DNA from: Thiohalomonas sp041685045 | Lineage (GTDB): Bacteria > Pseudomonadota > Gammaproteobacteria > Thiohalomonadales > Thiohalomonadaceae | Reading direction: 5' to 3' | Assembly (NCBI GenBank): GCA_041685045.1 | Contig: JAWLGP010000022.1 | Span: 1 to 64,000, forward strand | Length of the DNA stretch: 64,000 bases | Shown here: positions 22,218-30,411 of the stretch, piece after piece | Layout: every line of letters starts with the position of its first letter | Position numbering within the stretch: position 1 is the first letter of the stretch | Made by a program: the position numbers and the translations under genes | Notes under the pieces: generated by a model | Told to the model about the DNA's origin: nothing | The model's database searches: none | What the model saw: only the letters and a program-made list of their open reading frames with translations

Positions 22218-22238
22218 TGAGGCGTGAGGCGTGAGGCG
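22218..22238. repeat. TGAGGCG heptamer repeated three times
   Basis: Three exact tandem copies of TGAGGCG lie just upstream of, or at, the start of the cheR-like gene. Seven is not a multiple of three, so copy-number change could alter the spacing or the frame of an upstream start. Confidence 0.8.
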
Positions 22239-22250
22239 TTTGGAGGTGTC

Positions 22251-23489
22251 GTGGCAAGGAAGCAGCCGGTGGGCGAGAGCTATTTCTTCCGCGACCGGGG
22301 GCAGATGGAACTGTTGCGCCGGGTGTTGTTGCCGGGGCTCTTCGACGAAAACCGCAGCCAGCGCAGTCTGCGGTTCTGGAGTGCGGGATGCGCCCAGGGC
22401 CAGGAGCCTTACTCGCTCGCCATCCTGATCGATCAATTGCTGCCGGATCACCGCCATTGGGCGCTGCGCATCCACGGCACCGACGCCAACCCCGTGTTCA
22501 TCGACGAAGCCAGGAGGGGCATTTACTCCCCCTGGGCACTGCGCGGTACCGACCCCGAGATTTGGGAGCGCTATTTCCGGGCGGTGCCGAGGAGCGGCAA
22601 CTGGCAGCTGGTGCCGGAGATCCGTGCCATGGTCGAGTTCGCGGTGGCCGATCTGCTCGAAGCTCCGCCGCCGGAGGGCCCGTTCGACCTGATCCTGTGC
22701 CGCAATGTCTTCATCTACTTCGAGCCGGCCGATGTCGCTCGGGGCCTCGCCCGCCTGGCGGGGGCGCTCCGCCCCGGCGGTTTTCTGCTCACCGGTCACG
22801 GCGAACTTCATGGTCTCGACCTGCACGGGCTTCGCGTCGAGACTTACCCGGGCTCGGTGGTCTATCGACGGGCGCCTGTCGCCCCGCCGAAAAAAGTCCG
22901 TCCGCCGGCCAAACCACCCACGGTATCGCCACCCCGCCCGCCGGCCAAAGCGCCGCCACCAAGGCGGGTACCGCCCCCGCCGCCGGCCGCCACCCCCCTC
23001 GACGAGGCGCTGGCGTTGTACGGAAAAGGGCGCTTCCGGCTGGCTGCCCGCAAGGCGCTGGAGGGCACGCGGGACGCCGCCATGCGCTATCAGGCCGAGT
23101 GTCTGGCCGCCCACGCCTTCATGCGGGCGGGAGACTACGACGCCGCCCGCCAACACGCCGAGGTGGCCGCCCGCATCCGCCCGCTCGAGGCCGAGCCATA
23201 CTTTCTCTTGGGCGTGCTGGCGGACGAGGCCGGCGACTCCGCTACGGCGCGGGGTTGGCTGGAGAAAGCGGTTTACCTGGCGCCGGACCATCTTCCGGCA
23301 TTGTTGGTGCTGGCCGGCGTGGTCGGTGCCACCGGTGATCGGGCGCGGGAGCGCCGCCTGCTGGGAGCCGCGAAACGCCTGCTCGACGCGACCGAGGACG
23401 ACACCGTGATCGATGTCTACGATGGCGCTACCGCCGCACAACTCCGCCAGTCCCTGGGGGACCGTCTGGAACGGCCGGGTGGACCGTAA
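22251..23489 (+). CDS. CheR-type methyltransferase with TPR tail (WspC-like)
   Basis: Predicted to methylate glutamates of the cluster's chemoreceptor using SAM (about 412 aa). The catalytic domain starts at once with VGESYFFRDRGQMELL, has SAM motif FWSAGCAQGQEPYS (42-55) and FDLILCRNVFIYFEP near 150. A proline-rich linker (about 205-240) and tetratricopeptide-like repeats follow, the architecture of WspC/FrzF-type CheR. The small helical N-terminal domain of CheR, normally about 70 residues before the FFR motif, is missing. The GTG start has GGAGG 4 nt upstream, a little close; a GTG at 22224 is an alternative. Confidence 0.88.
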   Translation: MARKQPVGESYFFRDRGQMELLRRVLLPGLFDENRSQRSLRFWSAGCAQGQEPYSLAILIDQLLPDHRHWALRIHGTDANPVFIDEARRGIYSPWALRGTDPEIWERYFRAVPRSGNWQLVPEIRAMVEFAVADLLEAPPPEGPFDLILCRNVFIYFEPADVARGLARLAGALRPGGFLLTGHGELHGLDLHGLRVETYPGSVVYRRAPVAPPKKVRPPAKPPTVSPPRPPAKAPPPRRVPPPPPAATPLDEALALYGKGRFRLAARKALEGTRDAAMRYQAECLAAHAFMRAGDYDAARQHAEVAARIRPLEAEPYFLLGVLADEAGDSATARGWLEKAVYLAPDHLPALLVLAGVVGATGDRARERRLLGAAKRLLDATEDDTVIDVYDGATAAQLRQSLGDRLERPGGP

Positions 23490-23499
23490 CGGGCCCTGG

Positions 23500-24417
23500 A
23501 TGCGCATTTCCCATCTGCTGCTGCAGGTGGCCGGATTGCGTCTGGCGCTCCGTTTCTCCGCCGTGCGGGAAGTGGTGCTGATCCCGCAGCTGACACCAAT
23601 GCCGGGCGTACCGGCTTACGTGGCGGGGAGCTTCGAGTTGCGCGGACAGGTGGTCCCGGTTCTCGACCTGAGCGTGTTGCTGGGCAGGCCCTCGCCCTTC
23701 GACAGCGAGGCCCGGGTGGTGATCCTCACCGGCGAGATCGAGGTCGGATTCGTGGCCGGCGATATGCTGGACATCCTGGACCTCGAGACCGCCGCCACGG
23801 CGACACCGGATCAACTCCTCGCGGGCGAGCTACGCACCGAACTCGGGGTGGTATCGGTATTGAATCCCGAGGCACTGCAGCGGGCGGCCAGGTCGGTCAT
23901 CGGTCCGCGCCAGGCGATGACGGCGGCGACCGCCTCGCCACTGCCTGCCGTCTCCGCCGAGGAGCGCGACCTGTTGCGCACCCGCGCCGAGCGGCTGCGG
24001 TTGGCGCCGGTGGTGGCGCCGATCGAAGGCAGTTCGATCGCGGTGGTCCAGCTGGGAAGGGAGCTGTTCGGTTTCCCCCTCGCGAACGTGGCGGAGTTCG
24101 CCCGCCTGGAGGCGATTCGCCCCGTCCCCCATGCGACCCCCCATGTGCTGGGATTCGTGGAACTGAGGGGCGCACTGCTGACCCTGTTCGACCTGCGGGT
24201 GCTGCTCGGGCTCCCTGCCGGGGTCTCCCACGAGGTGGTGGTGATGGACGAGGCGCGCCCCTTCGGTTTCCCCGTGGACAGTGTGGTCGACATCGTGCGC
24301 ATGCAGCGTCCGGCGGCGCTCACCGGCAGACGCCTGCGCGCGGTCCCCTACGGCGACCGGATGGTCGGGATTCTCGACCCGCTCAAGATCCTGCCGGAGC
24401 GACCCGGCGTCAGTTGA
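23500..24417 (+). CDS. tandem CheW-CheW adaptor
   Basis: A 305-aa protein with two CheW domains. The first is about 1-130 (LLLQVAGLRLALRFSAVREVVLIP...VAGSFELRGQVVPVLDLSVLLG) and the second about 175-300 (SIAVVQLGRELFGFPLANVAEFARLEAIRPVP...LGFVELRGALLTLFDLRVLLG). CheW domains link receptors to CheA. Wsp systems use two separate CheW proteins (WspB, WspD), while here the two are fused. The ATG lies 10 bp after the cheR stop. Confidence 0.9.
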   Translation: MRISHLLLQVAGLRLALRFSAVREVVLIPQLTPMPGVPAYVAGSFELRGQVVPVLDLSVLLGRPSPFDSEARVVILTGEIEVGFVAGDMLDILDLETAATATPDQLLAGELRTELGVVSVLNPEALQRAARSVIGPRQAMTAATASPLPAVSAEERDLLRTRAERLRLAPVVAPIEGSSIAVVQLGRELFGFPLANVAEFARLEAIRPVPHATPHVLGFVELRGALLTLFDLRVLLGLPAGVSHEVVVMDEARPFGFPVDSVVDIVRMQRPAALTGRRLRAVPYGDRMVGILDPLKILPERPGVS

Positions 24418-24419
24418 CG

Positions 24420-24458
24420 GGACAGGATGACAGGATGTTTTCAGGATTGACGCGATGG
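24420..24458. repeat. CAGGAT-type dispersed repeat, single copy
   Basis: One degenerate half-copy (GACAGGATGACAGGATG, then TTTTCAGGATTGAC) of the family that forms inverted pairs near 28.2, 29.5 and 39.9 kb. It lies between the CheW and chemoreceptor genes. Confidence 0.75.
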
Positions 24459-24542
24459 ATTAAAGGCGAGAACCACGGGGCCAAAGGTACCCACGCCGGC
24501 ACCTTCCGTGTTGCACCAAACGTTTACGTAAGGGAATAGCGA

Positions 24543-26012
24543 ATGCGTGCCACCGTTGCGAAGCGACTCGCGCTGGGGTTCGGGATCGGCATCGCCGGCC
24601 TGGTGGTGCTGGCCGTGGTCGCCTTCTCCGGCACCAGCCGCCTGCTTGGCCTGGCCGTAGAGACGTCGGAGCGACTGTCACGGACCTGGTCTGCCGTCGA
24701 AACCATCAGCAACGCCGAAACCGAACACCTACAGTGGAGCAAACAGATCATCAAGATCCTGCTCACCGCCGAACCGGCGGCCGGTGTCGGAGCACTCGAA
24801 CTCGATCCCAGGGAGTGCGGATTTGGCCGTTGGTACTACTCGGAACAGCGGACCGCACTGGTTCGGGATTTCCCGACACTGGCCGACTGGATGGAGCGTC
24901 TGCGTACTCCCCATGAACAGCTGCACGCCTCCTGCCGGCAAATCGATACCCTGTTGCAGGCGGGCGAACGGGCCGCTGCCACCGACTACTACCTCGAGAA
25001 CACCTCACCGCTGCTGGAGGAGATCCTCACCCTGTTCAATGCCATCCAGGAGGAGCTGAAGCGGCAGGCTCCCAGCACCGAGCCGCTCGTGCGCGGCACC
25101 CGGCAACAGCAACTCGCCATCGGAATTCTGGGATTGGCCTTCATCCTCGGTATCGGCCTCAGTGCCTGGTGGCTGACGCGGAATATCGTCCGCTCGCTGA
25201 GGGAGGCGATCGGCACCATTTCCAGCAGCTCGACCGAGATTGCGGCGACCACGGAGCAGCAGGAACACAGTTTTCAGCTGCAGTCCGCCGCGGTCAACCA
25301 GACCGCCGCCACGGTTGAGGAGTTGAGCCGTTCGTCGGACCAGGTGGCCGAACAGGCCTCGGCGGCCGCCCTTGGAGCGGAACGGGTACAGACCCTCGGT
25401 CGCGAGGGCCGTGAAACCCTCCAGGAGATGCGTGGCGGCATCAGCGAAATGCGCTCCAGCGTCGGTGCCGTGAGCGAGCAGGTTCTCAGCCTCAGTGAGC
25501 TGGTTGGCCAGATCGGGGAAGTCACCCGGCTGGTCAGCGACCTGGTCGGACAGACCAATCTGTTGTCGCTCAATGCCTCGGTGGAGGCGGCCCGTGCCGG
25601 TGAACACGGCGCCGGCTTCGCGGTCGTCGCCCAAGAGATCCGCAAGCTGGCGGAAGAGAGCCGCAAGTCCGCCGCCCGCATCGGCGGGCTGGTGGCTGAC
25701 GTGCAAAAGGCGACCAGCTCACTGGTGATGGTGGCGGAGGAAGGCGGCAAGTCGATCGAGAGCGGCGCACGCCTGGGCGAGCAGACGGGCGGAAAACTGG
25801 AGGGGATCAGTGACTCGGTGGAGGAAATTGTGCAGGGAGTGCAGCAGATCGCCCTCAACGCCCGGCAACAGGCCGAGGCGGTGCGTCAGGTGCGCACGGC
25901 GATGGATACCGTCAACCGGGGCATGCGGGAAGGGAGCACCGGCCTGCGCCAGGTTCGGGTCGGCATCGATCGGCTGAATGATGTGGCGAACCGGATCCGC
26001 GACATGGTGTAG
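24543..26012 (+). CDS. methyl-accepting chemoreceptor with extracytoplasmic CZB-like zinc domain
   Basis: A 489-aa receptor. Membrane helices at about 10-32 and 189-212 enclose a helical segment with His62 (EHLQW), Cys92 (ECGFGRWYYS), His124 and His128 (PHEQLH). This is the 3-His/1-Cys pattern of chemoreceptor zinc-binding (CZB) domains, here predicted in the periplasm. The signalling domain carries the conserved hairpin tip LVGQTNLLSLNASVEAARAGEHGAGFAVVAQEIRKLAEES. No HAMP domain is evident. It is the only receptor in the cluster and so the likely input of the CheA hybrid. Zinc, or oxidation of the zinc-cysteine site, is the plausible signal by family analogy. Confidence 0.9.
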   Translation: MRATVAKRLALGFGIGIAGLVVLAVVAFSGTSRLLGLAVETSERLSRTWSAVETISNAETEHLQWSKQIIKILLTAEPAAGVGALELDPRECGFGRWYYSEQRTALVRDFPTLADWMERLRTPHEQLHASCRQIDTLLQAGERAAATDYYLENTSPLLEEILTLFNAIQEELKRQAPSTEPLVRGTRQQQLAIGILGLAFILGIGLSAWWLTRNIVRSLREAIGTISSSSTEIAATTEQQEHSFQLQSAAVNQTAATVEELSRSSDQVAEQASAAALGAERVQTLGREGRETLQEMRGGISEMRSSVGAVSEQVLSLSELVGQIGEVTRLVSDLVGQTNLLSLNASVEAARAGEHGAGFAVVAQEIRKLAEESRKSAARIGGLVADVQKATSSLVMVAEEGGKSIESGARLGEQTGGKLEGISDSVEEIVQGVQQIALNARQQAEAVRQVRTAMDTVNRGMREGSTGLRQVRVGIDRLNDVANRIRDMV

Positions 26013-26020
26013 CCCACGAC

Positions 26021-28150
26021 ATGATCGAAGACGAAGAGCTGCGTCGCCTGTTCCAGGCAGAGACGGACGAGCACCTGCAGCGGCTGGACGAGGCGGTGTT
26101 GCGCCTCGAAAAAGCGCCGAAGGAAGCTGCGCTGCTGGAGGAGATCCAGCGGGAGCTGCACAGCCTCAAGGGCGCCGGCCGCATGCTCGGACTCGAACGG
26201 TTCGAAGCGCTGGCCCACCGCCTGGAAACGGCGTTTCGCGCGATCCGCACGGGCACCGCCGAACCGATCGGGGCACACGCGGACAACCTCTCTGCCGGGC
26301 TCGGCGCCCTGCGTGCCCTCGCTGCCGAGGCGATCACCGGCGAACCGTCCGACGTGGATACGGGAGCACTGGCGCAGGCCCTGGATGAACTGGCACCCAC
26401 ACCGGTCACTGAGCCCACGCGACCCACGGCTGTGCCGCACATCACCGCACCGGCCGTGCCGGAAACAGCGCCGACGGACGCCATGCCCGAACTACCGACG
26501 TTTCGCATCGACACGGTTCGGGTCGAAACCGATCGGCTCGACGCCCTGATGACCCTGGCTGGAGAGCTCACCGTGGTGCGGGGACGGCTCGGCCGGTCGC
26601 GCCGGGAGATGGAACAGCTGGAGGCGTGGGCGGACGAACAGCGACGGCCGTACGGCACGCGCCGGGGAAACGGCTCGGCCCCGGCACTGGTGCGCCGGAT
26701 CGCCAAGGAAATCTATGCGATCGACGACCAGCTCGAGCGGGTCGGCCAGGGTCTGGCCGAGGGCATTCGCCGCATTCGGTTGGTGCCCTGCTCCACGCTG
26801 TTCCGGCTGTTTCCCCGCATGGTTCGGGACCTGGCGCGCCGCCAGGGCAAAGAGGCGCGGCTGGTGATCGAAGGCGAGCAGATCCCGGCGGACAAACACA
26901 TCCTCGAGCGGTTGAAGGACCCGCTGATGCACCTGCTCAGCAATGCGGTCTGCCACGGCATCGAGCCGATCCCCGAACGGGAACGCCTGGGCAAGTCCCC
27001 CGAAGGGAGCATCTACCTGCGGGCGCGCCGCGCCGGGACCGGGATCGAGATCGAGGTGGCGGATGACGGCCGCGGCCTCGACATGGAGGCGTTCCGGGAA
27101 GAGGCGCAACGGCGCGGGCTCACGGGCGAGGGCGGCCAGCTTCCCCCAAGCGCCGCGGAGCAGCTGCTCTTCTCCAGCGGCTTCTCCACCTGGCCGAAGG
27201 TGACCGAGGTCGCCGGCCGCGGCGTGGGTCTCAATGTGGTCAAGACCAACGTCGAACAGCTCAAGGGCTCGCTTTCGTATCACACCTACCCCGGTGCCGG
27301 CTTCGCGGTCTGCCTGCGCCTGCCCACCAGCCTGGCGACCACCGAAGTGCTTCTGATGCGTTGTGCCGGCGACGTGTACGGCATCCCCATCGACGCGGTG
27401 CGCCACACGCAGAACCTGCCGCCCGAGGCGATCTTCACCAGCGAGGGGCTGGCTACGGCGCGGCTCGGGAATGAGGCGATGCCGGTCACTCCACTGGAGC
27501 AGTTACTCGGCTATCCACCGGTCACGACCGACCAGCTCCGGCCCTGCGTCATTATCGGCATGCGCGAGGAGCAGGCGGGCCTGCTGGTCGATGAATTGAT
27601 CGAGGAACAGGAGGTGCTGTTCAAGCCCTACACCGATCGGCTCGGCGCCGTCCGGCACATGCGCGGTGCCAGCATTCTCGACACCGGCCGGATCTGTCTC
27701 GTGCTGGATGCCGCAAGCCTGCTGGACGCGATCCGGACACAGCAGCTGCAGCCGGCCTCCGCGCCGCCGGAGTCCGCCCCGCCCGCCCCGGCACGCATCC
27801 TGCTGGTGGAGGACTCCATCACCACCCGCGCCCAGGAGCGCCGCATTCTGGAGGCGGCGGGGTACCGGGTGGTCACCGCTGCGGACGGCGTGGAGGCGCT
27901 GAACAAGCTGGCCACCGAGCAGGTGGACGCCGTGGTCTCGGACATCCTGATGCCGAGAATGGGGGGCCTCGAGCTCACCGAATGGCTGCGCCGGGATGAG
28001 CGCTACCGCGAATTGCCGGTGGTGCTGGTGACCACGCTGGAGAGCGCCGCCGACCGCCGCCGCGGCATGGAAGCAGGCGCCAGCGCCTACATTCCCAAAC
28101 ACGGCTTCGACCCGCAGGTACTGCTGGAGGCGCTGGCGCGGTTGCTATGA
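26021..28150 (+). CDS. CheA-REC hybrid histidine kinase (WspE-like)
   Basis: A 709-aa chemotaxis-type kinase. The HPt domain has His47 (RELHSLKGAGRMLG), then come a proline-rich linker, dimerisation helices (RVETDRLDALMTLAGELTVVRGRL), a HATPase domain (LMHLLSNAVCHGIEP, DDGRGLD, GRGVGLNVVKTNV), a CheW-like domain (VLLMRCAGDVYGIPIDAVR) and a C-terminal receiver with Asp641 (VVSDILMPRMGG). CheA fused to a receiver is the WspE/FrzE architecture. The start lies 8 bp after the receptor stop. It should phosphorylate CheB and the receiver of the HD-GYP protein; the partners are inferred from the cluster. Confidence 0.95.
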   Translation: MIEDEELRRLFQAETDEHLQRLDEAVLRLEKAPKEAALLEEIQRELHSLKGAGRMLGLERFEALAHRLETAFRAIRTGTAEPIGAHADNLSAGLGALRALAAEAITGEPSDVDTGALAQALDELAPTPVTEPTRPTAVPHITAPAVPETAPTDAMPELPTFRIDTVRVETDRLDALMTLAGELTVVRGRLGRSRREMEQLEAWADEQRRPYGTRRGNGSAPALVRRIAKEIYAIDDQLERVGQGLAEGIRRIRLVPCSTLFRLFPRMVRDLARRQGKEARLVIEGEQIPADKHILERLKDPLMHLLSNAVCHGIEPIPERERLGKSPEGSIYLRARRAGTGIEIEVADDGRGLDMEAFREEAQRRGLTGEGGQLPPSAAEQLLFSSGFSTWPKVTEVAGRGVGLNVVKTNVEQLKGSLSYHTYPGAGFAVCLRLPTSLATTEVLLMRCAGDVYGIPIDAVRHTQNLPPEAIFTSEGLATARLGNEAMPVTPLEQLLGYPPVTTDQLRPCVIIGMREEQAGLLVDELIEEQEVLFKPYTDRLGAVRHMRGASILDTGRICLVLDAASLLDAIRTQQLQPASAPPESAPPAPARILLVEDSITTRAQERRILEAAGYRVVTAADGVEALNKLATEQVDAVVSDILMPRMGGLELTEWLRRDERYRELPVVLVTTLESAADRRRGMEAGASAYIPKHGFDPQVLLEALARLL

Positions 28151-28182
28151 TCCTGGTGTGTGCCCATCGCGTTGGGCCAATG

Positions 28183-28317
28183 GAACAGGATTAACAGGAT
28201 TTTTCAGGATTGACAGGATGGAACGAAAGTAAAAACCTTCGAGCAGAGGTTGGTCGCTCGCAACCGCAGCAACAGGCCTTTTCCTGTTTATCCTGAAAAA
28301 TCCTGTCAATCCTGTTG
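28183..28317. repeat. MITE-like inverted-pair element 1 (CAGGAT family)
   Basis: The left arm at 28183-28220 (AACAGGATTAACAGGAT, then TTTTCAGGATTGACAGGAT) and right arm at 28282-28317 are inverted copies with only a few mismatches, separated by 61 bp. Read on the minus strand, the right arm continues into AACAGGAAAAGGCCTGTTGC, a core also present in the elements at 29.5 and 39.9 kb. It fills most of the gap between the cheA- and cheB-like genes. Confidence 0.85.
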
Positions 28318-28429
28318 AATCCCATCGTCAACGCGCACCAGATGCTGATTGAGGTGATATGCATGGCGGTTCGGCCACAAGAGCAACGATTTTCCGCGCC
28401 TTGCCGGGCGCCAAAGGTCCGCTGAATCC

Positions 28430-29467
28430 ATGCCCACCAAAAACATCCGGGTGCTGCTGGTCGACGATTCGCCCATCGCGCTGACTGCGCTCTCCCGTAT
28501 TCTGAGTACCGCCCCCGACATCCACGTGGTGGGAACGGCGCGGAACGGCAAGGATGCCCTGGAACTGGTGCCACGGCTCGACCCCGACGTGATCTGCACC
28601 GACCTCTACATGCCGGTAATGGACGGGCTGGAACTGACCCGCGAGGTGATGGAGCGCTATCCGCGGCCCATTCTGGTGATCAGCGTCGCGGTGCGCAGCG
28701 ACGACCCGCACAATGCGTTTCAGCTGCTCGAGGCCGGGGCGGTGGATGTCTTGTCGAAACCGCGGATGGGGCTCGACCCGGCCGACAGGCAATTGGCCGA
28801 AGAGCTGGTCCGCAAGATCCGTGTCCTCTCCGGCGTCGTGGTGATCCCCAAACACAAGGTACGCGAGCGGCCTCTCGAAGCGGCCGACCGGAACCGCGTG
28901 TCGGGACCGATCGATGTCATTGCCATTGGCGCCTCCACCGGTGGACCGCAGGCGCTGCAAACGATCTTTTCCGAACTTCCGGCCGACCTGCCGGTGCCGA
29001 TCCTCTGTGTCCAGCACATCGGCAGCGGTTTCACCGAAGCGCTGATCGATTGGCTGCGCGGGCACACCCGGCTGACCATCCGCTTTGCGCAGCCGGGCGC
29101 GCCGACCGAACCCGGTACCGTCTACTTCGCTCCGGAAGGGTCGGTACTGGAACTGGACCGCCAGCAACTGCTGCAGACCCGCCCACTAAAGCCTGGCGAA
29201 CACAGCACCCAGGTCGACCTTGTCTTTCGCGCCGCAGCCAAACGGTTCGGCCCACATGCCGCCGGCGTGCTGCTCTCCGGCATGGGGCGCGACGGTGCCG
29301 ATGGCATGCGCGCCATCGCCGAGGCGGGGGGACTGACCGTGGCCCAGGACGAGGCGACCAGCATCGTCTTCGGCATGCCCGCCAGCGCCATCGCCAACGG
29401 CTCCGCACAACACGTGTTGCCGCTGCCGGAGATCGCCGGCTTTCTGCTCGCCCGTATTCACCACTGA
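28430..29467 (+). CDS. CheB-type receptor methylesterase (WspF-like)
   Basis: A 345-aa protein with a receiver domain (phosphoacceptor Asp58 in TDLYMPVMDGLEL) and a methylesterase domain whose triad is Ser169 (IGASTGGPQAL), His196 (VQHIGSGF) and Asp288 (SGMGRDGADGM). It removes methyl groups added by the CheR-like enzyme and so resets the array. It is the last gene of the cluster, separated from cheA by about 280 bp filled with a repeat element, so it may have its own promoter. Confidence 0.95.
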   Translation: MPTKNIRVLLVDDSPIALTALSRILSTAPDIHVVGTARNGKDALELVPRLDPDVICTDLYMPVMDGLELTREVMERYPRPILVISVAVRSDDPHNAFQLLEAGAVDVLSKPRMGLDPADRQLAEELVRKIRVLSGVVVIPKHKVRERPLEAADRNRVSGPIDVIAIGASTGGPQALQTIFSELPADLPVPILCVQHIGSGFTEALIDWLRGHTRLTIRFAQPGAPTEPGTVYFAPEGSVLELDRQQLLQTRPLKPGEHSTQVDLVFRAAAKRFGPHAAGVLLSGMGRDGADGMRAIAEAGGLTVAQDEATSIVFGMPASAIANGSAQHVLPLPEIAGFLLARIHH

Positions 29468-29480
29468 GCCCGACGACGGA

Positions 29481-29612
29481 TTCAACAGGATTAACAGGAA
29501 AAGGCCTTTCTGCGGGCTGAGAACGAAGACTCCCCTCAAAAGGTCCGGGTGGCTCGTGGTTGTCCTTTCGCATTCGGTCAATCCTGAAAAATCCTGTTCA
29601 TCCTGTGAAATT
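29481..29612. repeat. MITE-like inverted-pair element 2 (CAGGAT family)
   Basis: The left arm TTCAACAGGATTAACAGG runs into the core AACAGGAAAAGGCCTTTCTG. The right arm at 29577-29612 (TCAATCCTGAAAAATCCTG, then TTCATCCTGTGAAATT) is its inverted partner. It has the same layout as element 3 near 39.9 kb and opposite orientation to element 1. Confidence 0.8.
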
Positions 29613-29698
29613 GGACAGCCTGACAAATGCCGAGGTAAGGCGGGTCCGTAGTCGTCCCGACAGAGCCACCGCAGCGCCCGAACTACGCTTTCGAAGAG

Positions 29699-29771
29699 CG
29701 GCCGAAGCGCTGCCACGACAAGGACTTCGGCCGAATTCGCACGAAGTCTTGTGACACCGGTACTTCGTGCG
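29699..29771 (+). promoter_or_regulatory. two consecutive hairpins in the leader of the outer-membrane gene
   Basis: CGGCCGAAG (29699-29707) pairs perfectly with CTTCGGCCG (29725-29733). CGCACGAAGT (29738-29747) pairs perfectly with ACTTCGTGCG (29762-29771). The second stem ends 27 bp before the ATG and just upstream of the ribosome site AGGGAGG. They could be a 5' UTR structure or, as palindromes, protein-binding sites. Confidence 0.55.
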
Positions 29772-29798
29772 ACCGGTTCCATTTAGGGAGGAATGCAC

Positions 29799-30308
29799 AT
29801 GAAGACGAGGACACTCTTGCTCAGTGGGCTTCTGGTCTCATTCGCGGCCAGCCCCGCATTAGGCCAGGATGCATACGTCGGTATCAGTGCCGGCCAGAGC
29901 GACATGGATGCGGCCGGTCTCGACGAGGACACCAGCTGGAAGGTTTACGGCGGCTACCGCTTCAACGAATGGGGCTCCGCTCAGATCGGATGGGTCGATT
30001 TGGGCGAGCTCGATGCCGCCGGTGGCGCCTCGGTGGAAGCCGACGGTTTCGAAATTTCGGCGGTCGGCCGGGTACCGGTGACGCCGAACTTCGACGTGTT
30101 CGGTAAAGTGGGGGCGTTCGCCTGGAGCACCGACGTGAACGGGGGGCTGCCGGTGGCGGATGACGACGATGTCGACGCCATGTACGGGATCGGTGCCGAA
30201 TACAAGTTTGCCAACAACCTGGGCGTCAGGCTGGAGTGGGAGCAGTTCGCCGATGTCGGCGGTGCCGACGTCGACATGATATCGGCCGGCGTCTCCGTCG
30301 ACTTCTGA
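29799..30308 (+). CDS. small outer-membrane beta-barrel protein
   Basis: A 169-aa protein with a signal peptide (KTRTLLLSGLLVSFAASPALGQ, cut after about residue 22). Alternating beta strands follow (DAYVGISAGQSD, SWKVYGGYRFNEWGSAQIGWVDL, FEISAVGRVPVTPNFDVFGKVGAF, YGIGAEYKFANNLGVRLEWEQF), ending in VSVDF with a terminal Phe. It resembles the eight-stranded OmpA/OmpX-type barrels. The ATG at 29799 is chosen because AGGGAGG lies 7 nt before it; an ATG two codons upstream is too close to that site. Confidence 0.88.
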   Translation: MKTRTLLLSGLLVSFAASPALGQDAYVGISAGQSDMDAAGLDEDTSWKVYGGYRFNEWGSAQIGWVDLGELDAAGGASVEADGFEISAVGRVPVTPNFDVFGKVGAFAWSTDVNGGLPVADDDDVDAMYGIGAEYKFANNLGVRLEWEQFADVGGADVDMISAGVSVDF

Positions 30309-30411
30309 GTCGCCATTTCTTCCCCGCGGGGCGCGCGGCACCGCGTGTCCTGCGGGCTGCCCTCCCCATCTCCCGTGGGTTACACTGCGCGCCAGCCTTT
30401 GGGAGTGTTCC

